From assembly GCF_026421305.1 (NCBI RefSeq), contig NZ_JAPJBQ010000001.1, positions 496,001 through 560,000 on the forward strand: a DNA stretch of 64,000 bases, written 5' to 3'. Positions within the stretch are counted from its first letter, which is position 1. The number at the start of each line of letters is the position of its first letter. Source of the DNA: Dyella silvae (lineage in GTDB: Bacteria; Pseudomonadota; Gammaproteobacteria; Xanthomonadales; Rhodanobacteraceae). The notes beneath the pieces were generated by a model. The model was not told where the DNA came from. It saw only the letters and a list, made by a program, of their open reading frames with translations, and ran no database searches. This document shows positions 53,400 to 62,676 of the stretch, one piece after another. The translations under genes were made by a program, and so were the position numbers.

Positions 53400-53806
53400 G
53401 ATGGCCTTCCTCGATGGTCAGATGTGTCAAGCGTGGCGAATTCGCCCTGTACGTCAAGCGCCTCGCTAGTGCGAGCGCGTCATGGCGATGCGCTCCGTGC
53501 GGGAATTTACCAATCAATTCAGTCCACTGTGATTGGCCGGGACGATAGGGCGGACGGGCTGCTGGCGTTACAGGCAGCAAGATTGGCGGGATTGCACACG
53601 TGATGCGCCTCCGCCTGGCGGGATTACCCCCTCGTTCTGTCGCTATGGGCAAGTGACGGGGGTGCATGGCCAACCTACGCTGTGGCGCCATCGGGTCGAC
53701 GTTTGATTCGGCCCTTTTGTTCTCGCGCCTGGAGCGCTGCTTGCGGCTCTTGCCCTGAAACAAGCCGAAAGGGCGCCAGACACAGTCCAGCCATGAGGAA
53801 ACCACC
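53400..53806. other. Divergent intergenic region without a recognisable gene
   Basis: These 407 bases separate the GlxA-type regulator from the NTF2-like gene. Open frames here are random-looking. GAGGA eight bases before 53,807 is the ribosome binding site of the rightward gene. I see no repeat or strong promoter. Confidence 0.4.
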
Positions 53807-54217
53807 ATGCCCGATCGTCGTGTCGTTAGTGATTTCGTCGCTTTAGTGGAAAGCGGGGAATACGTCGAAGCCATACAGCGCTTCTACCATCCCGAAGCGG
53901 TTGTCTGGGAAAACCAGCGGCAATCGCGAGTCGGCCTCGATGCGCTGATCGAGAACGAGCAGCGCGTATTGAGTGCGTTCACCACCGTCACCGGACGTGC
54001 TGCGTCGGTGATCGTTGAAGGTGACGATGTGGTCATTAGCTGGCAATTCGATTTCTTCAGGGGCGGCGCCCATGTGTTGCTCGAAGAGGTGGCCATGCAG
54101 CAGTGGGTCGGCGGAAAGATCATGCACGAGCGCTTCTACTATGACCCCAGCCAGATGCAACCCGCTTCCGGCCAGGCTATCGACCAAGGCAGTACGCAGA
54201 AGGTAGCCGTGCCATGA
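53807..54217 (+). CDS. NTF2-like (SnoaL) domain protein
   Basis: A 136-residue cytoplasmic protein with the SnoaL pattern FVALVESGEYVEAIQRFYHPEAVVWENQ, then VIVEGDDVVISWQFDF and MQQWVGGKIMHERFYYDPSQ. Family members are isomerases, hydrolases or non-catalytic binders. Its stop overlaps the LysE-type gene start by 4 bp (ATGA), so the two are co-translated. Confidence 0.85.
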   Translation: MPDRRVVSDFVALVESGEYVEAIQRFYHPEAVVWENQRQSRVGLDALIENEQRVLSAFTTVTGRAASVIVEGDDVVISWQFDFFRGGAHVLLEEVAMQQWVGGKIMHERFYYDPSQMQPASGQAIDQGSTQKVAVP

Positions 54218-54828
54218 GTATCGTTTTTCTGCTTACGTCACTGTTGGTCGTCGCATCACCCGGGACGGGCGCCATTTTCACCATCTCCGCCGGTCTTTCG
54301 CGTGGCGCACGCGCTGGGCTTGTCGCAGCAACGGGTTGCACCCTGGGCATAATCCCGCACATGTTGGCCGCAACACTCGGCCTCGCGACGGTGTTTCGTA
54401 CGAGCGCCATTGCCTTTGCTGCGCTCAAGATTCTTGGCGCCGCCTACCTGCTGTACATGGCCTGGCAAACATTCCGGGATGTTCGTGCTCTGGAGGTAAG
54501 CGACTCCGGGCAGGCACCGGGTGCGGCCAGAATCATTACGTCTGCGGTGTTGATGAACCTCCTCAATCCGAAGCTTCCGATCTTCTTCTTAGCCTTTCTC
54601 CCCCAGTTCATTCCACTTGGCGACCCATCACCGGTGATGACGACCTTGGAGCTGAGTGCTGTCTTCATGGCGATGACCTGGGTGGTGTTTGTGCTTTATG
54701 GCTGCTTTGCGGCATCCATGCGGGCACACGTACTGTCGCGCCCTGCGGTACTGACATGGATGCGCCGGAGCTTCGCCGCATGTTTTGCGCTGCTCGGATT
54801 GCGGCTTCTTGTTAGTCAGCAGCGGTAG
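54214..54828 (+). CDS. LysE/RhtB family amino acid exporter
   Basis: A 204-residue inner-membrane protein with about six helices. The family N-terminus is SIVFLLTSLLVVASPGTGAIFTISAGLSRGARAGL, with the conserved Pro-Gly-Pro-like SPGTG. A later NPKLPIFFLAFLPQF block is diagnostic. It is coupled to the SnoaL gene upstream and overlaps the convergent membrane-protein gene by 17 bp at the 3' end. Confidence 0.92.
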   Translation: MSIVFLLTSLLVVASPGTGAIFTISAGLSRGARAGLVAATGCTLGIIPHMLAATLGLATVFRTSAIAFAALKILGAAYLLYMAWQTFRDVRALEVSDSGQAPGAARIITSAVLMNLLNPKLPIFFLAFLPQFIPLGDPSPVMTTLELSAVFMAMTWVVFVLYGCFAASMRAHVLSRPAVLTWMRRSFAACFALLGLRLLVSQQR

Positions 54829-55309
54829 TCCCTGCAGCGTCGCCGAGAATTTGAATCGAGCGGCTTGTCATCCATGCCAGCGGCACGCCGACGAGCACGA
54901 CGTGACTGAAAATCTGCTCGGCGAAGGTGGTGGCCGTGAAGTGTGGAAAGAGTGCCGGCCAGCGCAGGGGAAGCACGATCAGGTTCATCACTGCCCAGAG
55001 AACCAGTCCATAGAGCACGCCCGAGGTGATGGGACGTGCGGTGAGCCATGCGGTTCGTCTGGCGGCCGCAACATACACGGCCACCATCACGAACATGATG
55101 GCGAAATGAAGCAGCAAACCAACGATCAGCGCCGCTGGGCCGGCTTTCAGAGCGCCGGGCCAGGCCGCCGACGCAATACCTACGGGCACGGCAAGAGGGT
55201 TCTTGCCCGCGACAAGCGCATAGGTTGCTGCCGACAGCATGTCGAGCGTGCCCGCGATCAACGTTGCCCGGATAGCGAGGCTCCAGGGCTTTTCAAGTGT
55301 ACGTTCCAT
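54812..55309 (-). CDS. Small integral membrane protein
   Basis: A 165-residue protein with four hydrophobic helices, starting MERTLEKPWSLAIRATLIAGTLDML. The motif WPGALKAGPAALIVGLLLHFAIMFVMVAVYV and a late FAEQIFSHVVLVGVPLAW resemble a widespread uncharacterised membrane family. It diverges from the LytS-type kinase gene. Confidence 0.75.
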   Translation of the reverse strand: MERTLEKPWSLAIRATLIAGTLDMLSAATYALVAGKNPLAVPVGIASAAWPGALKAGPAALIVGLLLHFAIMFVMVAVYVAAARRTAWLTARPITSGVLYGLVLWAVMNLIVLPLRWPALFPHFTATTFAEQIFSHVVLVGVPLAWMTSRSIQILGDAAGTTAAD

Positions 55310-55494
55310 GGTGTCGTTCTCTTTGCTATCAGGCTTATGGCGTTCTCCCAGGCAGTCGTTGCTTCTGGGGCTGCCATGAGGTTAGGCAAGCGGGTGTTAC
55401 GGGCAAACCGGTTTTCGACAAGCGGACCGCTTTCGCCAGTCGAGTGGTTTTGGTGCGCCCTCCCTGAGTGCGTCAGCGCGAAGCAAATAACGCT

Positions 55495-56559
55495 ATGACG
55501 ATGAGCAGCGTCGAAGACGAACGTCCGCCGTTCTGGCCGATCCAGGTGGCCGGGTGGGTGGCCTATGGATTGGTGAGTACCTTGGGGGCGCTGCCCTATC
55601 GTCGCGCCTATCCTGTGGTCCTTTATTTCACAGGAACGACGATCGCGGCGTTTCTGGCCAGCTTTGTGATGTGGCTACTGTGCCGCTGCCTGATGGCGAG
55701 GCGTTGGTCGTGGTCGGGGGCCGTGGCAGCGATCCTCGCCTGTTCCTATGCACTTGGCGTCATCAGTTCCATGTGTGGCGCGAGCCTGGAGTTGCTCGCC
55801 GGTCATTCGGCGGTCGCCCGTGATTGGCGTGCCGCGGCCATCGCGGGCCTGGCCAATGCCTTCAGTCCAGCCATCATGTTGGTGGCATGGGGAGCGTTCT
55901 ACTGGTCAACACAGCATTGGCAAGAAGTGAGATTGCGCGAGCAGCAGCTCATGCTGGCCAAGTCGTCTGCACGGGACGCGGAGCTGAAAGCGCTTCGCTA
56001 CCAGATCACGCCGCACTTTCTCTTCAATACGCTCAACGGCATTTCTACGCTGGTGGGGGAGGGCGACACGCGATCCGCACGCCGCATGATTGCCCTGCTG
56101 GCGAACTTCCTTCGCTCAACCTTGGAGCCCGCTGCGCAAGGCGACGTGCGTGTGGCCGACGAGCTGACTCAGGTGCGGCAATACCTGGAGATCGAACAGG
56201 TTCGTTTAGGCCGGCGTATGGTGGCGTCCATCAGCTGTGATGACGCATCAAAAGATGCATTGGTGCCGCACCTGCTTCTGCAACCGCTTATCGAAAACGC
56301 TGTGCGTCACGGTATAGCGCCAAGCATGCAGGAGGGAAGGCTGTCGCTTGAGGTGCGCAGCCTCCATGGCAATGTGATCATATCGGTCTACAACAGCCTG
56401 CATGCGCAACAGCATGCCATTCGGGAATCCGCGGGGCTGGGTCTTGCGATGACCAGGGCCCGCCTCTCGGCGCGCTACCGCGACTTTCACTTTGCGGCAT
56501 CCGCTGACGCGCCTGGCGGGTGGCTTGCCGTGATCCAGATTCCCCTGGTGACCGGGTAG
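55495..56559 (+). CDS. LytS/YehU-type sensor histidine kinase
   Basis: A 354-residue kinase with four or five N-terminal membrane helices. A His_kinase domain has the phospho-acceptor His in LRYQITPHFLFNTLNGISTL. The ATPase region has N box LLLQPLIENAVRHGIAPS and G box ESAGLGLAMTRARLSARY. It is followed after 12 bp by its LytTR response regulator. ATG 55495 and ATG 55501 are both possible starts. Confidence 0.93.
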   Translation: MTMSSVEDERPPFWPIQVAGWVAYGLVSTLGALPYRRAYPVVLYFTGTTIAAFLASFVMWLLCRCLMARRWSWSGAVAAILACSYALGVISSMCGASLELLAGHSAVARDWRAAAIAGLANAFSPAIMLVAWGAFYWSTQHWQEVRLREQQLMLAKSSARDAELKALRYQITPHFLFNTLNGISTLVGEGDTRSARRMIALLANFLRSTLEPAAQGDVRVADELTQVRQYLEIEQVRLGRRMVASISCDDASKDALVPHLLLQPLIENAVRHGIAPSMQEGRLSLEVRSLHGNVIISVYNSLHAQQHAIRESAGLGLAMTRARLSARYRDFHFAASADAPGGWLAVIQIPLVTG

Positions 56560-56571
56560 AGGCTGGTGAAC

Positions 56572-57336
56572 ATGATCCGCGCCATGATCGTCGACGACGA
56601 GCCGCTGGCGCGTCGCGGCGTTCGCGTCTGTCTTGGTCGAGCTGCGGATGTCGCCGTCGTGGGTGAGGCCGACTCTGGCATGAAGGCGCTGAAGATGATT
56701 CAGTTGCTTCGTCCCGACGTGGTATTTCTCGATGTGCAAATGCCCGGTATGAACGGATTCGAGATGTTGTCGATGATCGAAGGCAGCGAGCGTCCCTTCA
56801 TCGTCTTTCTCACTGCTTACGATGACTATGCCGTGAGCGCATTTGGCGTCCGTGCCGTGGACTACGTAATGAAGCCACTGGACGACGAGCGCTTCGACGA
56901 TGCCCTTCGAACGGTGCGCCAGCGCTTGATGGATAGAAGGGCGCGAAATCAATGGAACCCTGCCGTCGCCGGTAAGGACGCTGGGGCGAAGTGGGAGGCG
57001 CGTCTAAAGAGCAGAAGCGGCGGAAAGACCATCTGGATAGACGTCGACGAGATCGACTGGATCGAGGCTAGTGGCGATTACGTTACCCTGCACGTGGGGC
57101 CGAGGCTTCATATGATTCATGCAAGTATGGACAGCATCGAGAGGCGTCTCGACCCTTGCCGCTTCGTACGCATACATCGATCCAGCATGGTCCCTCTGAA
57201 CCGTGTTCATGGGCTTAGCCTGCTGCCTACGCGCGATGCGTTGATGACCTTGCGTGATGGCACGGAGCTCCGCGTCAGTCGCCGCTTCCGTCATCGGATA
57301 AGCCTTGATGGCTTTCGACCGATGTCATCGCCGTGA
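56572..57336 (+). CDS. LytR/AlgR-type response regulator
   Basis: A 254-residue regulator. The receiver domain has the acidic pair VDDEPLA, phospho-acceptor D54 in VVFLDVQMPGMNG and Lys in YVMKPLDDE. The C-terminal LytTR DNA-binding domain begins around residue 150 (IWIDVDEIDWIEASGDYVTLH; RFVRIHRSSMVPLNRV). ATG 56572 is preferred over GTG 56566 because AGAGG then has a normal spacing. Partner of the kinase immediately upstream. Confidence 0.93.
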   Translation: MIRAMIVDDEPLARRGVRVCLGRAADVAVVGEADSGMKALKMIQLLRPDVVFLDVQMPGMNGFEMLSMIEGSERPFIVFLTAYDDYAVSAFGVRAVDYVMKPLDDERFDDALRTVRQRLMDRRARNQWNPAVAGKDAGAKWEARLKSRSGGKTIWIDVDEIDWIEASGDYVTLHVGPRLHMIHASMDSIERRLDPCRFVRIHRSSMVPLNRVHGLSLLPTRDALMTLRDGTELRVSRRFRHRISLDGFRPMSSP

Positions 57337-57720
57337 CTCGTCTCTCCGCCGGAGGGGCTCTTTATCTGCATGACGGAGGATGGCGCCGACGTCCTCGATC
57401 AGATGCTACGGGCGGTCCGCGCCTGGCGGGTTAGTCCGGCACATCAACGGGCTTCTGTGGCCGTGTCAGGCAAGCGGGAGGCGCCCCAGGCGCACCGCTC
57501 GGATGCCGTGACCTTATGCATACCCTTCGCAAATGAACTGGCATGATGCCGCGCGCGTTGTGCCTTGTGGGTTCGTTCTTGGCGGGTGGAGCAGGGGCGG
57601 CACGCACGATCGCAACTCAGCGATGTCTTGCCTGGTGGCTGTCCAAGTGGCGATTTCGCTATGAAAGCCTGGCGAGCCAGTGTTTGAAGACCAATGTCTT
57701 GCTGACCTACGGTGAGTGAC
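57337..57720. other. Intergenic stretch without a recognisable gene
   Basis: In these 384 bases between the response regulator and a stress protein gene I see no protein-like frame, no strong dyad and no FNR-type box. GGTGAG at 57709-57714 is the likely ribosome binding site of the next gene. Confidence 0.35.
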
Positions 57721-58158
57721 ATGTTCAAGCATATTTTGCTGCCTACGGATGGCTCCGAACTCTCGCTCCGGGCCATCGACATAGGAATCGACGTCGCGGT
57801 CAAGTATGGCGCCCGCATTCTCGCGCTCCATGTCATCAAGCCGTCGCCGGCCGTCCAGCATCTTTCGGACACACTCGTGCTGCAGGAGGACGAAAGAGCT
57901 CTGAAGATCACGCGCAGAGCTTCCGCCTACCTTGACGAGGTTCGCCGGCGTGCGGAGGTGGCACATGTGGAGTGCCACGGTGCCTACGAATGTGACAAGC
58001 GCCCCTACATGGCCATTGTGACGGTGGCCCGAAGGCAGCAGTGCGATCTCATCGTCATGGGGTCGCACGTGCAAACGGGGACGGACCGGCTGCGGCGGGG
58101 AAGTCAGACCGCCAAGCTATTGGTGAGCACCAGCATTCCCGTACTCGTCTGCCGCTGA
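57721..58158 (+). CDS. Universal stress protein with an altered nucleotide motif
   Basis: A 145-residue UspA-type protein beginning MFKHILLPTDGSELSLRAID, similar to the one at 32,581. The nucleotide loop reads GSHVQTGTDRLRRGSQTAKLL: the second glycine of G-x2-G-x9-G-S is Val, so ATP binding may be impaired. GTG 57712 is an alternative start. A strong stem-loop follows the stop. Confidence 0.9.
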   Translation: MFKHILLPTDGSELSLRAIDIGIDVAVKYGARILALHVIKPSPAVQHLSDTLVLQEDERALKITRRASAYLDEVRRRAEVAHVECHGAYECDKRPYMAIVTVARRQQCDLIVMGSHVQTGTDRLRRGSQTAKLLVSTSIPVLVCR

Positions 58159-58167
58159 GGGCAGGGG

Positions 58168-58198
58168 GAAGCTTGCGTCATTTCCAATGACGCGCTTC
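58168..58198 (+). terminator. Terminator after the stress protein gene
   Basis: GAAGC, a two-base bulge and GCGTCATT (to 58182) pair with AATGACGC and GCTTC (58186-58198) around a TCC loop: 13 bp in all, starting ten bases after the stop. The following TGTCTCTGTG is only partly U-rich. Confidence 0.65.
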
Positions 58199-58642
58199 TG
58201 TCTCTGTGAGGCAATGAAAGCGCCAGCCGATGGCAAAGCGTTTCAAAGCGCCAGAGCATGGTCTGAATCACTCGATCCGGTGCGCCATGGGGATGTGCGG
58301 CGTCAGCAAGACTGTGCTTATGTCGATCAGCGAAGCGCAACGATTACTTAAGTACATTTCACAAAACCTTCCGTTGAACAGGCGATAGTCCGCCGAAATA
58401 AGCGTGGAAGTATGAGCGGAAGGCGCCGTCGTTGCGTGCAGATGACACCCACGTCCTGGCGCGCACTTTACACATAATTTCACGCCGCTTTGAGCGGATC
58501 GCTTCTAGTCTCTGGCGAGGGTGTGACACCCGTGGGGTGGGGCTGCAGTTCGCAATGCTACGTGTCAGTCGTTTGATCGGCTGGTTGCGCATACCCGCGT
58601 AACCGATCACTTGAGCTCCGGATCTACGCACTGGAGGCACTG
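58199..58642 (+). promoter_or_regulatory. Long upstream region of the antiporter-decarboxylase cluster
   Basis: These 444 non-coding bases precede a four-gene set. They hold the palindrome TACTTAAGTA at 58345-58354 in an AT-rich patch, and GGAGG five or six bases before the antiporter ATG. Length and AT patch suggest a regulated promoter. No riboswitch fold was recognised. Confidence 0.35.
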
Positions 58643-59971
58643 ATGGACGGCTCGAAGAAGATGAGCATGATGCAGTTGACCGTGTTGGTAGCGGTCAACA
58701 TGATGGGGTCGGGCATCATCATGCTGCCAGCCAACATGGCACAGGTCGGTGCGATCTCCTTGCTTTCATGGGTGGTCACCGCTTTCGGATCGATGGCTAT
58801 CGCTTACGGTTTCGCCCAGGCGGGCCTGCTCAATCAGCGAGCGGGCGGTATGGCGGCGTACGCCGAGGATGCCTACGGCAAGGGCGGTTATTTCCTGACG
58901 TTCTTTCTGTACTTCCTGTCGTTGGCAATCGGTAACGTTGCCATCGCCATTTCTGCGGTGGGATATCTCGCAGCGTTCTTTCCCTGGCTGTCGTCCTCGC
59001 CGACATCCACATGCATTGGTGTGATTGGCCTGGTCTGGCTCACCACGGTCGCCAACTTCGGTGGCCCGCGCATTACGGGGCGCATCGGTTCAATCACCGT
59101 GTGGGGCGTGATTGTGCCTGTGGCAGGCCTGTCCATCATCGGCTGGTTCTGGTTCAAGAGCTCCACCTTCTCCGAGGCGTGGAACCCGCAGGGTCTGAGC
59201 CTCATGAAAGGCGTCGACTCCAGTATCTCTCTCACGCTGTGGGCATTCCTTGGCATGGAGTCTGCGGCGCAGAACTCCGATGCCGTGGAGAATCCCAAGC
59301 GGGATGTGCCCATGGCGTGCATGCTCGGTACGCTCGGCGCCGCCGTGGTCTACGTACTATCCACCACGGTGATTCAAGGAATCGTGCCTAATAAAGAACT
59401 GGCCGAATCCACCGGCCCGTTTGCACTGGCTTATTCGCAGATGTTCAGTCCCGCTGTCGGGTCAGTGATTCGAGCGCTGGCCATTCTCGCCTGCCTTGGT
59501 TCGTTGCTTGGCTGGCAGTTCACCATCGCCCAGACCGCTAAGACTGCTGCCGAAGATCGCCTGTTTCCGCGCTTCTTTGCCAAGGTCAACAAGGTGGCGG
59601 CGCCGATCATGGGCATGATCGTCATGGGCGTGGTGCAGACGCTGCTGGCGTTCTCTACGGCATCGCCAAGCCTGAGCAAGCAGTTCGCGGTGCTGGTTAA
59701 TCTGGCGGTGGTGACCAACGTTATTCCTTACATCATCTCCCTGTCCGCGCTGATGTTCATGATGCGCAAGGCACAGGTGAGTGACCACACCTTCAAGCTC
59801 AATACGTTTGTAGTGACGGTGGCGATGCTGTACAGCACCTACGCCATCTACGCATCGGGCATGGAGGCCGTGTTGGGCGGAACCATCGTTCTGGCTCTCA
59901 CCTTCGTGATCTACGGTTTCCTGGCTCCGCGGTTCCTTTCGCCGGCGGCGGCTGAACCGGTGCGCGGTTAG
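58643..59971 (+). CDS. potE: PotE-like basic amino acid/polyamine antiporter (APC superfamily)
   Basis: A 442-residue transporter with about 12 helices. The start MSMMQLTVLVAVNMMGSGIIMLPANMAQVGAIS carries the APC substrate-binding GSGI loop, and ALWAFLGMESAAQNSDAVENPKRDVP is the helix 6 region typical of PotE/CadB/AdiC. It likely exchanges an amino acid for the amine made by the decarboxylase encoded three genes downstream. Putrescine-ornithine is the closest-looking pair by sequence, but lysine-cadaverine or arginine-agmatine remain open. Confidence 0.85.
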   Translation: MDGSKKMSMMQLTVLVAVNMMGSGIIMLPANMAQVGAISLLSWVVTAFGSMAIAYGFAQAGLLNQRAGGMAAYAEDAYGKGGYFLTFFLYFLSLAIGNVAIAISAVGYLAAFFPWLSSSPTSTCIGVIGLVWLTTVANFGGPRITGRIGSITVWGVIVPVAGLSIIGWFWFKSSTFSEAWNPQGLSLMKGVDSSISLTLWAFLGMESAAQNSDAVENPKRDVPMACMLGTLGAAVVYVLSTTVIQGIVPNKELAESTGPFALAYSQMFSPAVGSVIRALAILACLGSLLGWQFTIAQTAKTAAEDRLFPRFFAKVNKVAAPIMGMIVMGVVQTLLAFSTASPSLSKQFAVLVNLAVVTNVIPYIISLSALMFMMRKAQVSDHTFKLNTFVVTVAMLYSTYAIYASGMEAVLGGTIVLALTFVIYGFLAPRFLSPAAAEPVRG

Positions 59972-60008
59972 GGTACTCAGGCGACGCCTTGGCCTCAGGA
60001 GAGAAAAC

Positions 60009-60947
60009 ATGTCACGCATGAATGGTGTCGCAGTGCGCAAACATCTGCTTCGCTGGATGCTCTTGGCGGTGTTCCTGGTGCCTATGCAGGCTGCATGGGC
60101 ACAGAGCGCATCGAGCACGATTGAACACATACGCGCGAGCGGCAAGATAACCTTGGGTTTCTACAACGAAGCGAAACCGTTTACCTACCAAACCTCATCC
60201 GGAACGCCGGATGGTTATGCCATCGCACTCTGTCGCGCCGTCGCAAGCGCCATCCAGAGCGAGTTGAGGCTGCCAACCCTGTCGACGCAGTTTGTCGCCG
60301 TCGACGCGGCCGAGCGCTTCAATGCCGTCAAGGAAGGGCGCGTCGATCTGCTGTGCGGCCCCTCTGTGCCTACATTGACTAACCGAGCCGACGTCAGCTT
60401 TTCCATTCCTATCCTCGGTAGCGGCACTGGCGTGATGGTGAGGAAGGATGCACCAGCCGCGTTCCGCGAACTGCTTGAAACGGGACAGACCGCGGGCCGC
60501 CCTGTTTGGCGTGGCTCCCCCATGTTGGCTGCCTTGCAGCAGCGGACGTTTTCGGTGATATCCGGATCGCTGCAAGAGCAGCTGCTGAAGACTCGTCGCG
60601 AGGAACTGAACGTCAATAGCGTTATATCGCTGGTTCCCGACCTGGCGACGGGCCTCAAGCAGCTGCAGGATGGCAAGTCCGATGCATTCGTGTCTGACCG
60701 TAACGTGTTGCTGAATCTCGCCAAGCAAGACACCAGCGGCGAACTTGTCGTGCTTAGCCGCGTTTTTGACTATGAGCCGCTGGCTCTGGCGATGAATCGC
60801 AACGACGCGGAGTTCCGTCTATTGGTGGACACGACCCTGAGCCAACTGTATCGCTCGGGCAAGATCAATGCGATTTACGAGCAGTACCTGGGTAAACCCG
60901 ACAAGGCGACGCAGGACTGGTTCCGCAAGGCGGCTGTACCCGAGTAG
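60009..60947 (+). CDS. Periplasmic solute-binding protein, amino acid (SBP_bac_3) type
   Basis: A 312-residue protein with a signal peptide ending in PMQAAWAQS. The SBP family 3 fold is seen in IRASGKITLGFYNEAKPFTYQTSSGTPDGYAIALC and FNAVKEGRVDLLCGPS. GGAGAG lies before ATG 60009, 37 bp after the antiporter gene. No ABC permease or ATPase gene is near. Its place between an antiporter and a porin suggests it captures the amino acid substrate of this cluster in the periplasm. Confidence 0.85.
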   Translation: MSRMNGVAVRKHLLRWMLLAVFLVPMQAAWAQSASSTIEHIRASGKITLGFYNEAKPFTYQTSSGTPDGYAIALCRAVASAIQSELRLPTLSTQFVAVDAAERFNAVKEGRVDLLCGPSVPTLTNRADVSFSIPILGSGTGVMVRKDAPAAFRELLETGQTAGRPVWRGSPMLAALQQRTFSVISGSLQEQLLKTRREELNVNSVISLVPDLATGLKQLQDGKSDAFVSDRNVLLNLAKQDTSGELVVLSRVFDYEPLALAMNRNDAEFRLLVDTTLSQLYRSGKINAIYEQYLGKPDKATQDWFRKAAVPE

Positions 60948-61140
60948 CGAGCCAGGCATGGAAGCCCGCCTGCCCATGGGTTGCTGTTACTACGCACAGG
61001 TGATGAGTCCTTGAACGAGCTCTCGGGAAAGATCATCGATCGAAGGCTCGTCTGACCGGCAAATCCGGGGCAAGGGGTCCGAAAGTCAGCGAATTCGATC
61101 ACGCGAAACCTCCTGTCAGCCCAATTCGAGGAGTGTTGTC

Positions 61141-62619
61141 ATGTACGGAAAGAATTCCGGTTCCAAGCCGAGGAAAGCTCGCACGCTCGCGCCACTCCTG
61201 ATATGTGGCCTTGCTGCGGCTAGTACGGGTCTGCATGCACAATCCTCTGAGACGACCGAGCTCAAGGCGCAACTTGAGCAGGTGAAGGCGCAGATGCAGG
61301 CGCAACAACAGGTGATGCAGAAGATGCAGTCGCGCCTGGAAGAGCTGGAAGCCAAGGAACGCGCGCAAGCCGCAGCAAAACCCGAGACCGCGCAGGCCGC
61401 ACCGCTGATCAGTCCGGCCTCGGCGCCTGCGCCTTCGGGTCCCCCGGCATACCGACCGCCTTCTGCATTGGCGGGGGCGTCCGAGCCATTGCCCGAGGGG
61501 TATGTGCGGCTGGGGGATACGGGCAATCTGCTCAAGGTTGACCTCGTCGCACAGCTAGATGCGATGGTCGACAGCACCTACATGGGGGCGCCCGACTTGT
61601 TCGTGCCATCTTCCATTCCGGTGCGTGGCCAGCCGTTCTATGACAGCGGACGGCGTTCCGAAATGAGCGCCAAGCAGAGCATCTTCCGTATGGATTTCCG
61701 GCGCGAGACGGACTACGGCACGCTGAAGGTTGTCTACAAGAACAACTTCTTCGGCAGCGGTACCGGCGACATGCCCTACAACCTGCAAGCGTTCTATGGC
61801 GAGCTGGATAACGATCGCTACACGCTTCTTGCTGGCTACAACATTTCGGCATTCACCGACATCGACGTGTTCCCAAATACACTCGATTACGAGGGCCCGA
61901 ACTCGTTCACCTTCAAGTACGGCCCGCAGATCCGCTTCTCGCCTGTGCTCTATCGCAGTGGCGAAAGCACGCTGACGCTGCCGATGTCGCTGGAGAAGCC
62001 GAACGCGGACATCACGGTTCCTGGCGTTCCGGTGCTCGAGCAGTACCAGACCTATTCGCGTCGCCCAGACATTACGCTCGGCCTGCGTTGGCAGGCGCCG
62101 GACTGGCACATTCAATGGGCCAACCTGTTCCGCGATCTGCGGGTGGAGAATGCCGAGGCGCGCACGCGCAGCACGTCGGGGTATGCGACGCAGCTCACCG
62201 GTACGACGAAGCTGTTCGAGCGCGACAGCGTCCAAGGTTGGGCCAGCTACGGCAAGGGCTACGCGAATTTCCTGCAGGACATCTCCGGGCTCGGACTGGA
62301 TGCTGCCTTTAATACCAATGGCGACCTTCGCGCGATCCGCGCACGTGGCTACGGCGCGGGCTACACGCACGCATGGCTCGAGAACCTGACGTCCAGTCTC
62401 GCCTACGGCTACCTGCGCATCAGTCCGAAGTCCAATATGCTGATTGATTCGACGATGCCCAAGAGCACCAAGTTCGCCTCGCTCAACCTTGCCTGGCAGT
62501 TCAGTGAGCGCGCCATGTTCGGTGTGGAATATCTGTGGGGTCAAAACATCGATCTGACCGATGCGCGCGGTCAGGGGCAGCGCATTCAGACCACCCTGAG
62601 ATATGACCTCAACCCCTGA
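61141..62619 (+). CDS. DcaP-like outer-membrane porin
   Basis: A 492-residue protein. The signal region ends near STGLHAQSS. A coiled coil follows (ETTELKAQLEQVKAQMQAQQ; KMQSRLEELEAKE), then a Pro/Ala linker and a beta-barrel (LKVDLVAQLDAMVDSTYMG; FRMDFRRETDYGTLKVVYKNNFFGS; TLLAGYNISAFTDIDVFPNTLDYEG) ending RIQTTLRYDLNP. The layout matches DcaP trimeric porins for organic anions or small solutes. GAGGAG precedes ATG 61141. It is an intact relative of the broken porin at 14,851. Confidence 0.87.
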   Translation: MYGKNSGSKPRKARTLAPLLICGLAAASTGLHAQSSETTELKAQLEQVKAQMQAQQQVMQKMQSRLEELEAKERAQAAAKPETAQAAPLISPASAPAPSGPPAYRPPSALAGASEPLPEGYVRLGDTGNLLKVDLVAQLDAMVDSTYMGAPDLFVPSSIPVRGQPFYDSGRRSEMSAKQSIFRMDFRRETDYGTLKVVYKNNFFGSGTGDMPYNLQAFYGELDNDRYTLLAGYNISAFTDIDVFPNTLDYEGPNSFTFKYGPQIRFSPVLYRSGESTLTLPMSLEKPNADITVPGVPVLEQYQTYSRRPDITLGLRWQAPDWHIQWANLFRDLRVENAEARTRSTSGYATQLTGTTKLFERDSVQGWASYGKGYANFLQDISGLGLDAAFNTNGDLRAIRARGYGAGYTHAWLENLTSSLAYGYLRISPKSNMLIDSTMPKSTKFASLNLAWQFSERAMFGVEYLWGQNIDLTDARGQGQRIQTTLRYDLNP

Positions 62620-62676
62620 TGCCTGAGCGCCACCTGCGCTGACCGGATGGGTTGGCGTCTACACGAGGACTTTCTC

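Noticed and set aside
57337-57720. Possible small gene or tRNA in the gap before the last stress protein
   Set aside because: No cloverleaf fold, no CCA end, and no protein-like frame.
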